Assembly: GCA_002238565.1 (NCBI GenBank)
Contig: MPMP01000011.1
Coordinates: forward strand, 1-64,000
Source: Albidovulum sp. bin36
GTDB lineage: Bacteria > Pseudomonadota > Alphaproteobacteria > Rhodobacterales > Rhodobacteraceae
Reading direction: 5' to 3'
Length of the DNA stretch: 64,000 nucleotides
Position 1 is the stretch's first letter; every line of letters starts with the position of its first letter. This document shows positions 1-9,322 of this stretch, in pieces. Position numbers and translations under genes: made by a program. The notes below the pieces were generated by a model, which did no database searches, was not told the origin of the DNA, and saw only the letters and a list, made by a program, of their open reading frames with translations.

Positions 1-193
1 GCACCCCCAGCGACGCGGCCAGCTTCGGAAGAAGCTTCCGCGCCGAGGCGCAGCAGAGCCTGCCGCTTGGGCCGCGCCAGCTCTCGCGCTCGCACAGCTC
101 GCGCGCCAGCGCGGACCGCGACGGCCGGCCGGAACCGTCGCCCGGACAGGCCTTCATGAACCATTCCACCGTTTCCGAGGATATTTGACGCAT
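1..193 (-). CDS. DUF4338 / DruA-like or IS4-type transposase N-terminus (partial)
   Basis: The reading frame starts at an ATG at 191-193 and runs leftwards off the window after 64 codons without a stop. The visible part contains an SRSALARELCERESW segment followed by a small-residue turn and a KLLPKL helix. This resembles the N-terminal helical region of DUF4338 proteins (leucine-Ser-Arg, Cys, Trp and Gly positions), which occur in IS4-like transposases and in the Druantia protein DruA. Only the N-terminus is visible, so transposase and defence protein cannot be told apart; a transposase is the more common case. It lies just beyond the 3' end of the pyrimidine catabolic block, as an insertion at that boundary would. 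Confidence 0.5.
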   Translation of the reverse strand, partial: MRQISSETVEWFMKACPGDGSGRPSRSALARELCERESWRGPSGRLCCASARKLLPKLAASLGV

Positions 194-351
194 CCCAATT
201 TGCATGGCCGCGTGATTCGCACAAATTTATCACCGTGTCAAGTATGGAGTATTGATAGGCTCTAGAGCGGCGATAGTTCAACAAGCGGGCGGAAAGCCCG
301 GAAAAATCTGTTCCTCGCCGATCCCGGCGCCAGGGGCGGATTCGGACCGGG

Positions 352-1812
352 CTATATGCCCGAGGGAATGTTTAGCGGGTCGCGATCAATCTTGCGCGGG
401 CTATTGAGCTCCTTCCACTTCGAATACGCCGTGCTGACGGACGGGAACGGAGGCCGCGGCACGAAGCGCCCGCGACCCGGCTGAGGCTGCGAGTTTTGAC
501 CCCACGCCCATATGACGTCGCCGCGCGAAATCGTATAGCGAGCCTGCGCGTTGACCTTGAAGCCCTCGAAAACGTTGTAGTCGAGAACGGATTTCTGCGT
601 TGTCGCGCTGATTGTCTTGCTAATCGACGGATCCCACACTGTGATGTCCGCATCCGCTCCTAAGACAATTCCGCCCTTTTTCGGGTATATATTGAGAATC
701 TTGGCGATATTCGTTGACGTTGCGGCAACGAATTCGTTCGGCGTAAGCCTGCCGGTATCGACTCCGGCCGTCCAGAGGACCGCTAGGCGTTCCTCGAGGC
801 CGCCGGTTCCGTTCGGAATTAGCGTGAAATCGTCGATGCCCATGCGCTTCTGCTCGGTATTGAACGCAGCGTGGTCGGTTGCGACGACTTGCAGCGACCC
901 CGCCGCCAGCCCGTTCCAGAGCCCGTCCTGATGTTCCTTGGACCTGAATGGCGGCGACATGACGCGGCGCGCGGAATGCTCCCAATCCTTGTCGAAGTAT
1001 TCGCTTTCGTCGAGCGTCAGAAACTGGACCAGCGGCTCGCCGTACACGCGCATGCCTTTTTGGCGGGCTCGGCGGATGGCCTCGTGCGCCTGCTCGCAGG
1101 ACACGTGGACGACGTAGAGCGGGACGCCGACGGCATCCGCTATCATGATCGCGCGATTCGTTGCCTCACCCTCGACTTCCGGCGGGCGTGAATAGGCATG
1201 GCCTTCCGGCCCGGTAACGCCCTCCGCAAGATATTTCTGCTGGAGCTCTGCAACGATGTCTCCGTTTTCCGCGTGAACCATCGGAAGAGCGCCGAGAGCC
1301 TTGCATCTGGAAAACGACGCATAAAGCTCGTCGTCTTCCACCATGAGCGCGCCCTTGTAGGCCATGAAGTGCTTGAAGGAATTGACACCCATATCGACGG
1401 CATCCTTCATTTCCTCGAATATCGTCTCGTTCCAGCCGGTCACGGCCATGTGGAAGCCGATATCGGAGCAGATCTGAGGCGCCGATTTTCGGTGCCATTC
1501 GGCAATGGCGTTCTTGATCGAGCCGTCGGCTCCCGGAAGGCAGAAATCGACGAGCATCGTAGTTCCGCCCGCCGCCGCCGCCCAGGTGCCCGATTCGAAA
1601 GTCTCGGCCGCGACGGTTCCCATGAAAGGCATTTCCAAATGCGTATGCGGGTCAATGCCGCCGGGAATTACATAGGCCCCTTCCGCATCCACGTAGCTTT
1701 CGCCCGAAAGATCGTCGCCTATCTCGGCTATGGCGCCGTCTTCAATCCGAATGTCGGCCTTCCAGGTCCGATCGGCGGTTACGATCGTTCCGCCCTTGAC
1801 GATTTTCGACAT
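352..1812 (-). CDS. hydA: Dihydropyrimidinase (D-hydantoinase), zinc-dependent
   Basis: This cytosolic cyclic amidohydrolase (486 aa) opens the ring of dihydrouracil/dihydrothymine or 5-substituted hydantoins to N-carbamoyl amino acids. Family hallmarks are the PHTHLEMPF metal site near residue 60, the SFKHFMAYKG segment with the lysine expected to be carboxylated, the HAEN and VVHVS histidines and the late ATDHAAF aspartate. The chosen start has a GGAGG Shine-Dalgarno 8 nt upstream; an ATG eight codons earlier lacks one. It is the last gene of a minus-strand series, 60 bp after the N-carbamoyl amidohydrolase, which acts on its product. Its exact substrate (pyrimidine or hydantoin) cannot be read from the sequence. 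Confidence 0.92.
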   Translation of the reverse strand: MSKIVKGGTIVTADRTWKADIRIEDGAIAEIGDDLSGESYVDAEGAYVIPGGIDPHTHLEMPFMGTVAAETFESGTWAAAAGGTTMLVDFCLPGADGSIKNAIAEWHRKSAPQICSDIGFHMAVTGWNETIFEEMKDAVDMGVNSFKHFMAYKGALMVEDDELYASFSRCKALGALPMVHAENGDIVAELQQKYLAEGVTGPEGHAYSRPPEVEGEATNRAIMIADAVGVPLYVVHVSCEQAHEAIRRARQKGMRVYGEPLVQFLTLDESEYFDKDWEHSARRVMSPPFRSKEHQDGLWNGLAAGSLQVVATDHAAFNTEQKRMGIDDFTLIPNGTGGLEERLAVLWTAGVDTGRLTPNEFVAATSTNIAKILNIYPKKGGIVLGADADITVWDPSISKTISATTQKSVLDYNVFEGFKVNAQARYTISRGDVIWAWGQNSQPQPGRGRFVPRPPFPSVSTAYSKWKELNSPRKIDRDPLNIPSGI

Positions 1813-1872
1813 GTTCTTCGCCTCCGTTCTACGCATTGCGAACTGAGCCCGATCGCTCGGCCTCGTGGAAAT

Positions 1873-3123
1873 TCAGGATACGATCCCTGCGGTTTCGACG
1901 GCGGCGTGGAAAAGCACGTTTGCGCCGGCCGCCGCCCATTCCTGGGAAATATTCTCCGCTTCATTGTGCGACAGGCCGCCTTCGCACGGGCACATGACCA
2001 TTGCGGTCGGCGCAACGCGGCTTATCCAGCACGCGTCGTGGCCGGCGCCCGAGATCAAGTCGCGATAGGTATAGCCCAGCCGTTTCGCGGCTCCTCGTAC
2101 TGCGGACACGCAGTCGGCGTCGAATTCGACCGGATCGAATCCCCCGACTTTCTCGAACTCGACCTCCAGCCCCATGGCTTCGCAAATCTCGCGTCCGCCG
2201 TCCTCGAGTCGGCGCTCCATGTCCTGGATCACGGAAAGCTTGGGAGAGCGAAAGTCCACGGTGAACACGGCAGTTCCGGGAATTACGTTTCTGCTGTTGG
2301 GATATACGTCGATATGGCCCGCGGCGCCGACCGCGTGCGGCGCGTGCCGAAGCGCTATCTCGTCGACCAGCTGAAGAATGCGAGCCATGCCGAGTCCGGC
2401 ATTGCGCCGCATGGGCATCGGGGTCGACCCCGTATGGCTCTCCTGGCCCTTGACGGTTATCTGCGTCCAGGAAAGTCCCTGTCCGTGAGTAACGACCCCG
2501 ATATCCTTGCCTTCGGATTCGAGGATCGGGCCTTGCTCGATGTGGAGTTCGAAAAATGCATGAAGCTTTCTATCGCCGGTTTTTTCATCGCCGCGCCAGC
2601 CGATCCGCTTAAGCTCGTCGCCGAAGCGCTTGCCTTCGGCATCTTTGCGCTGATAGGCCCATTCCTGCTCGTATACGCCCGCGAATACGCCTGAAGCGAG
2701 CATGGCCGGAGCGAATCTCGTGCCTTCCTCGTTGGTCCAGTTGGTTACCACGATCGGATGGCGCGTCCTTATGCCCAGATCATTCAGCGTTCTGACGATT
2801 TCGAGCGCTGCGAGCGTGCCGAGCACGCCGTCGTATTTTCCGCCTGTCGGCTGGGTGTCTAGATGCGAGCCGACATAGACGGGAAGGGCGTCGGGATCAG
2901 TTCCCGGGCGGGCGGCGAACATCGTGCCCATTTGATCGACGGCGACGGCGCATCCGGCTTCCTCGCACCAATTCCGGAAGAGCTCCCGCCCGGCGCCGTC
3001 CTCGTCCGTAAGAGCCTGCCTGTTGTTGCCGCCCGCTACGCCGGGGCCGATCTTCGCCATCTCCGAGATCGAGTCCCACAAGCGGGCGGAGTCAATTTTC
3101 AAGTTGTCGGATAGAGCGGCCAT
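1873..3123 (-). CDS. N-carbamoyl-L-amino-acid / beta-ureidopropionase amidohydrolase (M20 type)
   Basis: A 416-aa zinc hydrolase of the HyuC/AmaB/allantoate amidohydrolase family. Metal-binding motifs are visible in order: GSHLDTQPTGGKYDG (His/Asp), NEEGTRF (Glu-Glu), ELHIEQGPIL, and a C-terminal SHNEAE histidine; the QESHTGSTPM segment belongs to the dimerisation/lid domain. In this setting it most likely hydrolyses N-carbamoyl-beta-alanine, released by the neighbouring dihydropyrimidinase, to beta-alanine, CO2 and ammonia. Allantoate or another N-carbamoyl amino acid remains possible. It sits 27 bp after the transaminase and 60 bp before hydA in the direction of transcription, so the three genes probably form one operon. 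Confidence 0.9.
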   Translation of the reverse strand: MAALSDNLKIDSARLWDSISEMAKIGPGVAGGNNRQALTDEDGAGRELFRNWCEEAGCAVAVDQMGTMFAARPGTDPDALPVYVGSHLDTQPTGGKYDGVLGTLAALEIVRTLNDLGIRTRHPIVVTNWTNEEGTRFAPAMLASGVFAGVYEQEWAYQRKDAEGKRFGDELKRIGWRGDEKTGDRKLHAFFELHIEQGPILESEGKDIGVVTHGQGLSWTQITVKGQESHTGSTPMPMRRNAGLGMARILQLVDEIALRHAPHAVGAAGHIDVYPNSRNVIPGTAVFTVDFRSPKLSVIQDMERRLEDGGREICEAMGLEVEFEKVGGFDPVEFDADCVSAVRGAAKRLGYTYRDLISGAGHDACWISRVAPTAMVMCPCEGGLSHNEAENISQEWAAAGANVLFHAAVETAGIVS

Positions 3124-3150
3124 CGTTCCCCTGGATGAATTGTTCCGGCC

Positions 3151-4473
3151 TTAATTTCCGAGCGCTTTGCGCATGGTATCGACAATCTGGTCGATGTGGG
3201 TCTTTTCGGTGATCAAGGGCGGCGAAAGCGCGATAATGTCGGCGGTTACTCTCGTTAGGCAGCCAAGTTCGTAGGCTGCGAGGAATGTTTCGAATCCGCG
3301 CTTCCCCGGCATGCCAGGTTCCGGTTCCAGCTCAATCGCGCCGACAAGCCCGATATTGCGGATATCGATTACGCGCGGCGAATCCTTCAGCGAATGGATC
3401 GAGTCTTCCCAGTATCCCGCTAGCGACGCGGCTCTCGCGAACAGCCCTTCCTCCTTGTACACTTCGAGCGTTGCGATGCCCGTGGCGCATGCGATCGGGT
3501 TTCCCGAATACGTATAGCCGTGATAGAATTCGATCAGGTGCTCGGGACCGCTCATGAAAGTTTCGTGGATCTCCGACGTGGATAGAACGGCGCCCATGGG
3601 AATCACGCCGTTTGTCAAGCCTTTCGCACATGTGATCAAGTCCGGCTTGACACCGAAATGCTCCGCCGCGAATGACGATCCCAAGCGACCGAATCCTGTA
3701 ATGACCTCGTCGAAAATCAGCAGAATGCCGTGTTTGGACGTTATTTCGCGCAGCTTTTCCAAGTATCCTTCCGGCGGAATCAAGACTCCTGTCGACCCGG
3801 CAACGGGCTCGACGATCACCGCCGCGATCGTCTCGGGGCCGTGCAGGGCCACCAGGCGCTCGAGCTCGTTCGCAAGATATGCGCCGTGTTCCGGGCGACC
3901 GCGGGAAAACGCGTTCAATTCAGGCAGATGCGTGTGGGGCAGGTGGTCCACGCCGGCGAGGAGAGACCCGAAGAATCGGCGGTTGTTGACGATGCCGCCG
4001 ACCGACGTGCCGCCGAAATTCACGCCGTGATAGGCTCTTTCGCGCCCGATAAGACGAGTTCGCTGGCCTTCGCCGCGCGCCCTGTGGTAGGCGAGCGCCA
4101 TTTTCAGCGCCGTGTCCACGGATTCCGAACCTGAGTTCGTAAAGAATGCATGCGCCATATAGTCCGGCGCGGTATCGACCAGCTTATTGGCCAGTTCGAA
4201 CACTTTCGGGTGCCCCATCTGGAACGTCGGGGCGAAGTCCAGCTCAGCCGCCTGCTTTTGAATAGCTTCGACGATCTTCGGGCGCGTGTGCCCGGCATTG
4301 ACGCACCAGAGACCCGATGTGCCGTCAAGGATTTTCCTGCCGTCGGTCGTCGTGTAGAACATGCCCTCCGCGGATGCGAGCATGCGGGGGCTGGCTTTGA
4401 ATTGCCTGCTAGCGGTGAACGGCATCCAGAACGCGCGCAGGTCGTTCGGCCAGTTTTTGGTGTCCAATGCCAT
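3151..4473 (-). CDS. Omega-amino acid (beta-alanine):pyruvate aminotransferase, class III
   Basis: A 440-aa PLP enzyme of aminotransferase class III. Visible motifs are DGTSGLWCVNAGH near the N-terminus, TNSGSESVDTALKMA (cofactor phosphate site), AYHGVNFGG, the DEVITGFGR aspartate that contacts PLP, and CAKGLTNG, whose lysine forms the Schiff base. The start has a GGAGA Shine-Dalgarno 9 nt upstream; a longer frame adds 11 residues without one. It would convert beta-alanine plus pyruvate to malonate semialdehyde plus alanine, the step after the two hydrolases downstream. It is the first gene of that three-gene unit. Closely related omega-transaminases use other amines, so the substrate is inferred from context. 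Confidence 0.9.
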   Translation of the reverse strand: MALDTKNWPNDLRAFWMPFTASRQFKASPRMLASAEGMFYTTTDGRKILDGTSGLWCVNAGHTRPKIVEAIQKQAAELDFAPTFQMGHPKVFELANKLVDTAPDYMAHAFFTNSGSESVDTALKMALAYHRARGEGQRTRLIGRERAYHGVNFGGTSVGGIVNNRRFFGSLLAGVDHLPHTHLPELNAFSRGRPEHGAYLANELERLVALHGPETIAAVIVEPVAGSTGVLIPPEGYLEKLREITSKHGILLIFDEVITGFGRLGSSFAAEHFGVKPDLITCAKGLTNGVIPMGAVLSTSEIHETFMSGPEHLIEFYHGYTYSGNPIACATGIATLEVYKEEGLFARAASLAGYWEDSIHSLKDSPRVIDIRNIGLVGAIELEPEPGMPGKRGFETFLAAYELGCLTRVTADIIALSPPLITEKTHIDQIVDTMRKALGN

Positions 4474-5164
4474 AGAATGTTGTCTCCTATCCAGAGGTGG
4501 CGGCAATGAGCCGGAAACTACGGTCGGTTTCGCCTGCGGCCGAGAATTAGAGGCTAAGCTAACAGACCTGAATGCTCAGTCAAGAACATTCGCGGTTCGG
4601 TATTTAGTTACTGCCGCCAGCTCGTGCAATCGCTATTTCCGGCAATTCGGCAGCGTCGTGGTCAAGGGAAAAACCGGTTGGAACTCGATAGCGGAATAGA
4701 AGATTGGCGCCCGTTCGATCCATAGCTTCGCCGACTCCGGCATTCCCTGTCCGAATTGGTCGCGACATCAAGACTCCAACGCGCTTCGCGGATCGGAGCG
4801 CGGAGGCATTGCCGCGATTGGCAGGGATTTCAGGCGCATCGGGCTTGCGGGGAGCGGCGGCCCGAATCCCGCTTGAATTCAGGCCGGAGCCGGCGAACGC
4901 GGCCATCGCTCGAGATTCGACGCGAGACAACCTGCGGCAGCATTGCGAAGTTCTCAAGCTATCGGCGATGCAAGCGCCGCGCGTTCCGCAGCCGACCCCG
5001 TTGTTCGGCAAGATGCATTGCGGATTGCGCGCATTCGGACGGCAAAGCCGGTTGCGACGCGATCTGGGCTGGCGCGGAATGCGCACGCTAGCAGGTTCGA
5101 GCGTCCCGCATTCCGCGGGCTTTTCGGCTAGCTTGGAAAGTTTAAGTTTGACCGGGCGAATTGT
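4474..5164. other. Gene-free interval between TRAP permease and transaminase
   Basis: About 690 bp with no reading frame I can support. The open frames here have arginine/alanine-rich shadow composition and no recognisable domain or Shine-Dalgarno. The interval must hold the promoter of the transaminase operon or lie within a long transcript from the transporter genes. No clear operator palindrome or terminator was found. Confidence 0.5.
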
Positions 5165-7813
5165 CTAGTTTCGAATTGCCTCGGGATGGATCTTTCGCGC
5201 GCGGCCAAGCTGCAGCAAGCAAACTAGGCCTAGCAGCAGAAGTGCCGGTATGTAGAATACTTCCTTAGGCATTCGATCCACGAGAACCTCGATATACTGC
5301 GCTTCCCAATCGAAATCGATGCCTTTTTGCTCGGCGTACTGCCCGAAGTTGATTAGGTCGACAAATACTCGCCCGCTGTCTTCGGTGCGGAAGGACAGGC
5401 CGGCATGCCGGTCTAGCCTCGCCTCGCCGTCGCCGTCCGATCGGTCCCCGAGCGGAAGATTGACGGTGGTTTCAATCGGTCTGCCCGTAGCGAAATCTTC
5501 GCCGGCCATGCGCACGCGCAGCGATCCCTGGTCGGGAGCCGTGTCCGCAAGCTCGATCAGTTGGCTGGCCGGCACCCTTTCGTAGGGGGCGGATATCTGA
5601 TCGAGCCAGAATCCGGGCCTGAACAGCGTGAACGCGATCAGGAGGAGCGCGACGCTTTCCCAGATGCGCGACCGGGTCAGAAACCAGTTCTGCGTCGCCG
5701 CGGCGAATAGCATCATGGCTACGACCGCTATGAGAAACACTAGAATGGCCCTCGACCAGGTGACGTCGATGAGAAGCAGTTCAGTGTTGAAGATGAATAG
5801 GAAAGGCAGAATAGCGGTTCGGACATCGTAGGAAAACCCGATCACGCCGGTCTTGATCGGATCGCCTTTCGATATTGCGGCCGCGGCGAAGGCGGCTAGC
5901 CCGACAGGCGGCGTGTCGTCGGCCAGAATGCCGAAATAGAAGACGAACATGTGAACTGCGATTAGAGGTACGATCAATCCCGACTTCGCTCCGACGGCGA
6001 CGATCACGGGCGCCATCAGCGACGTGATTACGATGTAGGTCGCGGTGGTCGGAAGGCCCATTCCGAGCACCAGCGAGAACAGGGCGACGAAAACCAGCAT
6101 CAGAAGCAGGTTGCCGCCCGAAAGTATTTCAATGAATTCGCCAATCACCTGGTGCGCGCCCGTAAGCGAGACGGTGCCGACAATAATTCCGGCGGTGCCC
6201 GTGGCCACTGCGATGCCGATCATGTTTCGCGAGCCGGCGATCATCCCGTCGAGCAATTCGTTCCAGCCCCGCTTGAACGCGGCTCCGGCTTTGCTTTCGC
6301 CGCGGAAAAACGCCTTGATCGGATGCTGCGTCATCATAACGAACAGCATGGCCAGCGTCGCCCAGAACGCGGAGAGTCCCGGCGACTTGCGCTCAATCAT
6401 CAGGTTCCAGATTAGCACGATTACGGGAAGAGCGAAGTAGGCGCCCGTCTTGGCCGTAGGCCCGGCTTGCGGTAGCTCGGTAAAGGGCGCATTGGGATCG
6501 TCGACTGTAAGGTCGGGATATTTTGCGGCCCAGTTTGCCAGCGCCGCGTAGGCAATTAGAAACAGGACAGCCATGCCAACGAGCGAGTAGTCGCCCAGCA
6601 GAGGCTTGAGCCAGCCCAGTCCGTAGTACGTGGCCAGGCAGAGCGCGCAGAAGACCGCGACTCCTAGGACGACATTCGCGAGCTTTCTGGCGATTGGAAG
6701 CTCGGCGCCCGTTCGAGGCAATCCCTTTAGGCCCATTTTTTGCGCTTCGAGATGAACGATGTAGACGAGTGCTATGTAGGAGATAACCGCCGGTAGAAAG
6801 GCGTGCCTGATGACGTCCAGGTAGGGTATGCCTACATACTCGACCATTAGGAAGGCCGCCGCGCCCATGACCGGGGGCGTTAGCTGGCCGTTGGTCGACG
6901 ATGCGACCTCGACCGCCCCCGCCTTCTCGGCCGAGAATCCGACGCGCTTCATAAGCGGAATCGTGAATGTGCCGGTCGTAACGGTGTTGGCTATCGACGA
7001 ACCGGAGATCAAGCCGGTGGCGGCCGAGGCGACAACTGCCGCTTTGGCCGGGCCTCCCGAGAAATGCCCCATCAGCGCGAATGCGAGCTTGATGAAATAG
7101 TTCCCCGCGCCCGCCTTCTCAAGCAGCGAGCCGAATAGGACGAAAAGGAATACCATGGATGCCGACACGCCCAGCGCGAGGCCGAAAACGCCTTCGGTCT
7201 GCATCCAGAAGTGCCACATCGCCTTGCCGAAGCTGGCCCCCTTCCACTGCATGGCATCGGGGAAAAACTCGGCGTCGCCAAAAAATACGTACAGCAGAAA
7301 AACGCCCGCGACCACGACCATCGGCAGGCCGAGCGCCCTGAATGTCGCGACCAATACTATAGCCAACCCCGTTGCGGAGGCCACTAGATCGGTCGTTGTC
7401 GGAAGCCCGGAACGGTCGGCGATCGATGCCGAATTAGCGATCAAATATAGAGTCGCGAACAGGCCGCCCGCGATAAGAACCCAGTCGTACCAGGGAATCC
7501 GGTCTCGGGGGGCGGACTTGAAAAGCGGGAAAGCAAGGCCTGCCAATGTCAGCCCGAAGGCCAGGTGGACGATCCTTTCCGTATCGGAGGTAACATAGAA
7601 CCAGTTCGCACCCGTCCACTGCGCCAGCAATGCCGGTACCGGCGATGCGTTGAAAACCTGTAAAACGGCCCAGGCCAATGCGACCAGGGTTATGCAGGCG
7701 CCCTGCCAGTTCTCGGGATTGCGTCCGCCTATGTCCAAGTCGGACGCGAAAGCCGCCGCCTCGGACGAATTTGACGGTCCCTTTGACTTTGCCGCGGCCG
7801 ATTCAGGGCTCAT
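5165..7813 (-). CDS. TRAP transporter fused permease (4TM/12TM, TAXI type)
   Basis: An 882-aa integral membrane protein in which the small (DctQ-like) and large (DctM-like) TRAP subunits are fused, as is usual for TAXI-type systems. The N-terminal third has four to six hydrophobic helices, followed by the DctM core with the GSLLEKAG, SGSSIANTVTTG and GLPTTATY loops. The C-terminus carries a soluble segment of about 130 residues (from about residue 740) flanked by hydrophobic helices, as in DUF3394-containing TAXI permeases. It imports a solute using an ion gradient together with the binding protein encoded just upstream. The following catabolic genes suggest a pyrimidine, hydantoin or ureido compound as substrate; this is inference only. 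Confidence 0.93.
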   Translation of the reverse strand: MSPESAAAKSKGPSNSSEAAAFASDLDIGGRNPENWQGACITLVALAWAVLQVFNASPVPALLAQWTGANWFYVTSDTERIVHLAFGLTLAGLAFPLFKSAPRDRIPWYDWVLIAGGLFATLYLIANSASIADRSGLPTTTDLVASATGLAIVLVATFRALGLPMVVVAGVFLLYVFFGDAEFFPDAMQWKGASFGKAMWHFWMQTEGVFGLALGVSASMVFLFVLFGSLLEKAGAGNYFIKLAFALMGHFSGGPAKAAVVASAATGLISGSSIANTVTTGTFTIPLMKRVGFSAEKAGAVEVASSTNGQLTPPVMGAAAFLMVEYVGIPYLDVIRHAFLPAVISYIALVYIVHLEAQKMGLKGLPRTGAELPIARKLANVVLGVAVFCALCLATYYGLGWLKPLLGDYSLVGMAVLFLIAYAALANWAAKYPDLTVDDPNAPFTELPQAGPTAKTGAYFALPVIVLIWNLMIERKSPGLSAFWATLAMLFVMMTQHPIKAFFRGESKAGAAFKRGWNELLDGMIAGSRNMIGIAVATGTAGIIVGTVSLTGAHQVIGEFIEILSGGNLLLMLVFVALFSLVLGMGLPTTATYIVITSLMAPVIVAVGAKSGLIVPLIAVHMFVFYFGILADDTPPVGLAAFAAAAISKGDPIKTGVIGFSYDVRTAILPFLFIFNTELLLIDVTWSRAILVFLIAVVAMMLFAAATQNWFLTRSRIWESVALLLIAFTLFRPGFWLDQISAPYERVPASQLIELADTAPDQGSLRVRMAGEDFATGRPIETTVNLPLGDRSDGDGEARLDRHAGLSFRTEDSGRVFVDLINFGQYAEQKGIDFDWEAQYIEVLVDRMPKEVFYIPALLLLGLVCLLQLGRARKIHPEAIRN

Positions 7814-7864
7814 AATTGCAAAGGCCGATTCTAGATCGCGTTAATTCTAGGTCGAATCGTTGCC

Positions 7865-7891
7865 GGGAGCGGGTCGCGTGTCCCCGCTCCC
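7865..7891. promoter_or_regulatory. Intercistronic hairpin between TAXI binding protein and TRAP permease
   Basis: A perfect 9-bp GC-rich inverted repeat (7865-7873 paired with 7883-7891) with a 9-nt loop lies in the 89-bp gap between the two genes. On the transcribed minus strand no U-run follows, so it is not a standard terminator. Hairpins in this position usually protect the 3' end of the binding-protein message and lower expression of the permease. The function is inferred from position. Confidence 0.6.
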
Positions 7892-7902
7892 GTGCAGATT
7901 GA

Positions 7903-8868
7903 CTATTCCATTAGGCCCAATTCCTGATAGGCGCGTATGGCGCCGGGATGCAGCGGCGCCGAAAGGCCATCGCTTATCATCTCCTCGGCCTTCAGATTGG
8001 CGAATGCCGGGTGAAGCCGTCGAAAATCTTCAAGGTTTCCAAGGACAGCTTTGGCAACGAGGTAGACATGCTCTTCGGGAACGTCGGCGGATGTCACGAA
8101 AGTTGCGCCAACGCCGAAAGTCGGAACATCGTCGGGGTTGTCCGGATACATGCCGCCGGGAATTGCCGTCTTGCGGTAGTAGGGCCGCTCGGCGACCAGC
8201 GCGTCGATTTCCGGCGCGACCGCGGAAACGATCTTGGCATCGCACGATGCAATTGTTTCGTGCGTGAGTGCCGACGGGTGTCCTACTGCCCAAAAGTAGC
8301 CATCGATCTTGTTGTCGCATAGCGCGCTTCCGGTTTCGGCGGATTTCATCTTGGCGGCCAGAGCTAGGTCGTCCCGGCTCCAACCCATGGCCTCCTCAAT
8401 TACTTCCCAGGTCGCGAGCGTCCCCGACCCGTCGTTGCCGATGTTGAATCTCTTTCCGATTACGTCCGTAATATTGTCGATGCCGCTGTCGCGACGCGCC
8501 AGTATTGTTATGGGTTCCGGGTGAACTGAGAACACCGCCCGCAGATTTTCGAACTGCTGGCCCTCGAATCGCGAAGATCCGTTATAGGCGTGGTACTGCC
8601 AGTCCGATTGCGCGACGCCAAACTCAAGCTCGCCGGCCTTGATCGTGTTGATGTTGTAAATTGATCCGCCCGTGGACTCCACTGAACAGCGGATGCCATG
8701 TTCCTTGCGATCTTTGTTAACAAGCCTGCAGATCGCACCGCCGGTCGGATAATAAACCCCGGTAATGCCACCGGTTCCGATTGATACGAACTGCGGTTCC
8801 TGCGCCGAAACGCCTGAGATGGCGAGCAGCGACGCTGCGGCAGCCGCAATCATCGTCTTAATATTCAT
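7903..8868 (-). CDS. TAXI family TRAP transporter solute-binding protein
   Basis: A 321-aa periplasmic receptor. The N-terminus is a signal peptide (NIKTMIAAAAASLLAISG, probable cleavage after VSA near residue 22). The mature part opens with the TAXI hallmark IGTGGITGVYYPTGGAI and continues with STGGSIYNI, the receptor-typical GVAQSDW and the YFWAVGHPSA segment. The start has a GGAGG Shine-Dalgarno 6 nt upstream. It delivers the solute to the fused permease encoded after it and is probably the first gene of the transcript, with a hairpin between the two genes that would keep receptor levels high. Confidence 0.93.
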   Translation of the reverse strand: MNIKTMIAAAAASLLAISGVSAQEPQFVSIGTGGITGVYYPTGGAICRLVNKDRKEHGIRCSVESTGGSIYNINTIKAGELEFGVAQSDWQYHAYNGSSRFEGQQFENLRAVFSVHPEPITILARRDSGIDNITDVIGKRFNIGNDGSGTLATWEVIEEAMGWSRDDLALAAKMKSAETGSALCDNKIDGYFWAVGHPSALTHETIASCDAKIVSAVAPEIDALVAERPYYRKTAIPGGMYPDNPDDVPTFGVGATFVTSADVPEEHVYLVAKAVLGNLEDFRRLHPAFANLKAEEMISDGLSAPLHPGAIRAYQELGLME

Positions 8869-9322
8869 TTAAAGCCTCCATTTTTGACTTTCCATATGAA
8901 AAAATCGACTATCCAATTTTTTGAACCATTAAACGTACAATGTCTGCGCGAAAGTGGCAATGGCTAAAACGCGAATGCGGGCGAGTTATTCAATGTCGTG
9001 GCAATCCAAGCAGCGGCGAACGGAAAAATTTCTCCATGCGGCCGTATCCGCCTTGAAAATTCGCGGTCGTATCTCAATGAGGCATGATTTGCGCCTAGAC
9101 ATAACAATGCGCGAGTCGCGTTCAGCTGAACGGGCCGGGATGATCGCGTCTGCGCCGCCCAAGCCTATCGGTTTCGCCTCAAGGCTTGGATAATAGAACA
9201 AGCGCGAGCAAGCCCTTCCAGCTTCGAGCCGGCAAAATTTATCGGAGCGGCGCTTTATCCGCTTCAAAGCTTCTGCGAATGCCTATAGTAGCTTGTTTTT
9301 ATTCGCGCAGGCAGGAAATTCC
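8869..9322. other. Divergent intergenic region, TAXI receptor / rhomboid-like gene
   Basis: About 450 bp between two divergently oriented genes. The part next to the TAXI gene (about 8880-8940) is AT-rich with A and T runs and is the likely promoter for the transporter. No reading frame with a recognisable product and no RNA gene were seen. Confidence 0.5.

Noticed and set aside
1198-2694. Long open frame (about 498 codons) on the plus strand
   Set aside because: It lies antisense to two well-supported amidohydrolase genes and has no domain; it is a shadow of GC-rich codon use.
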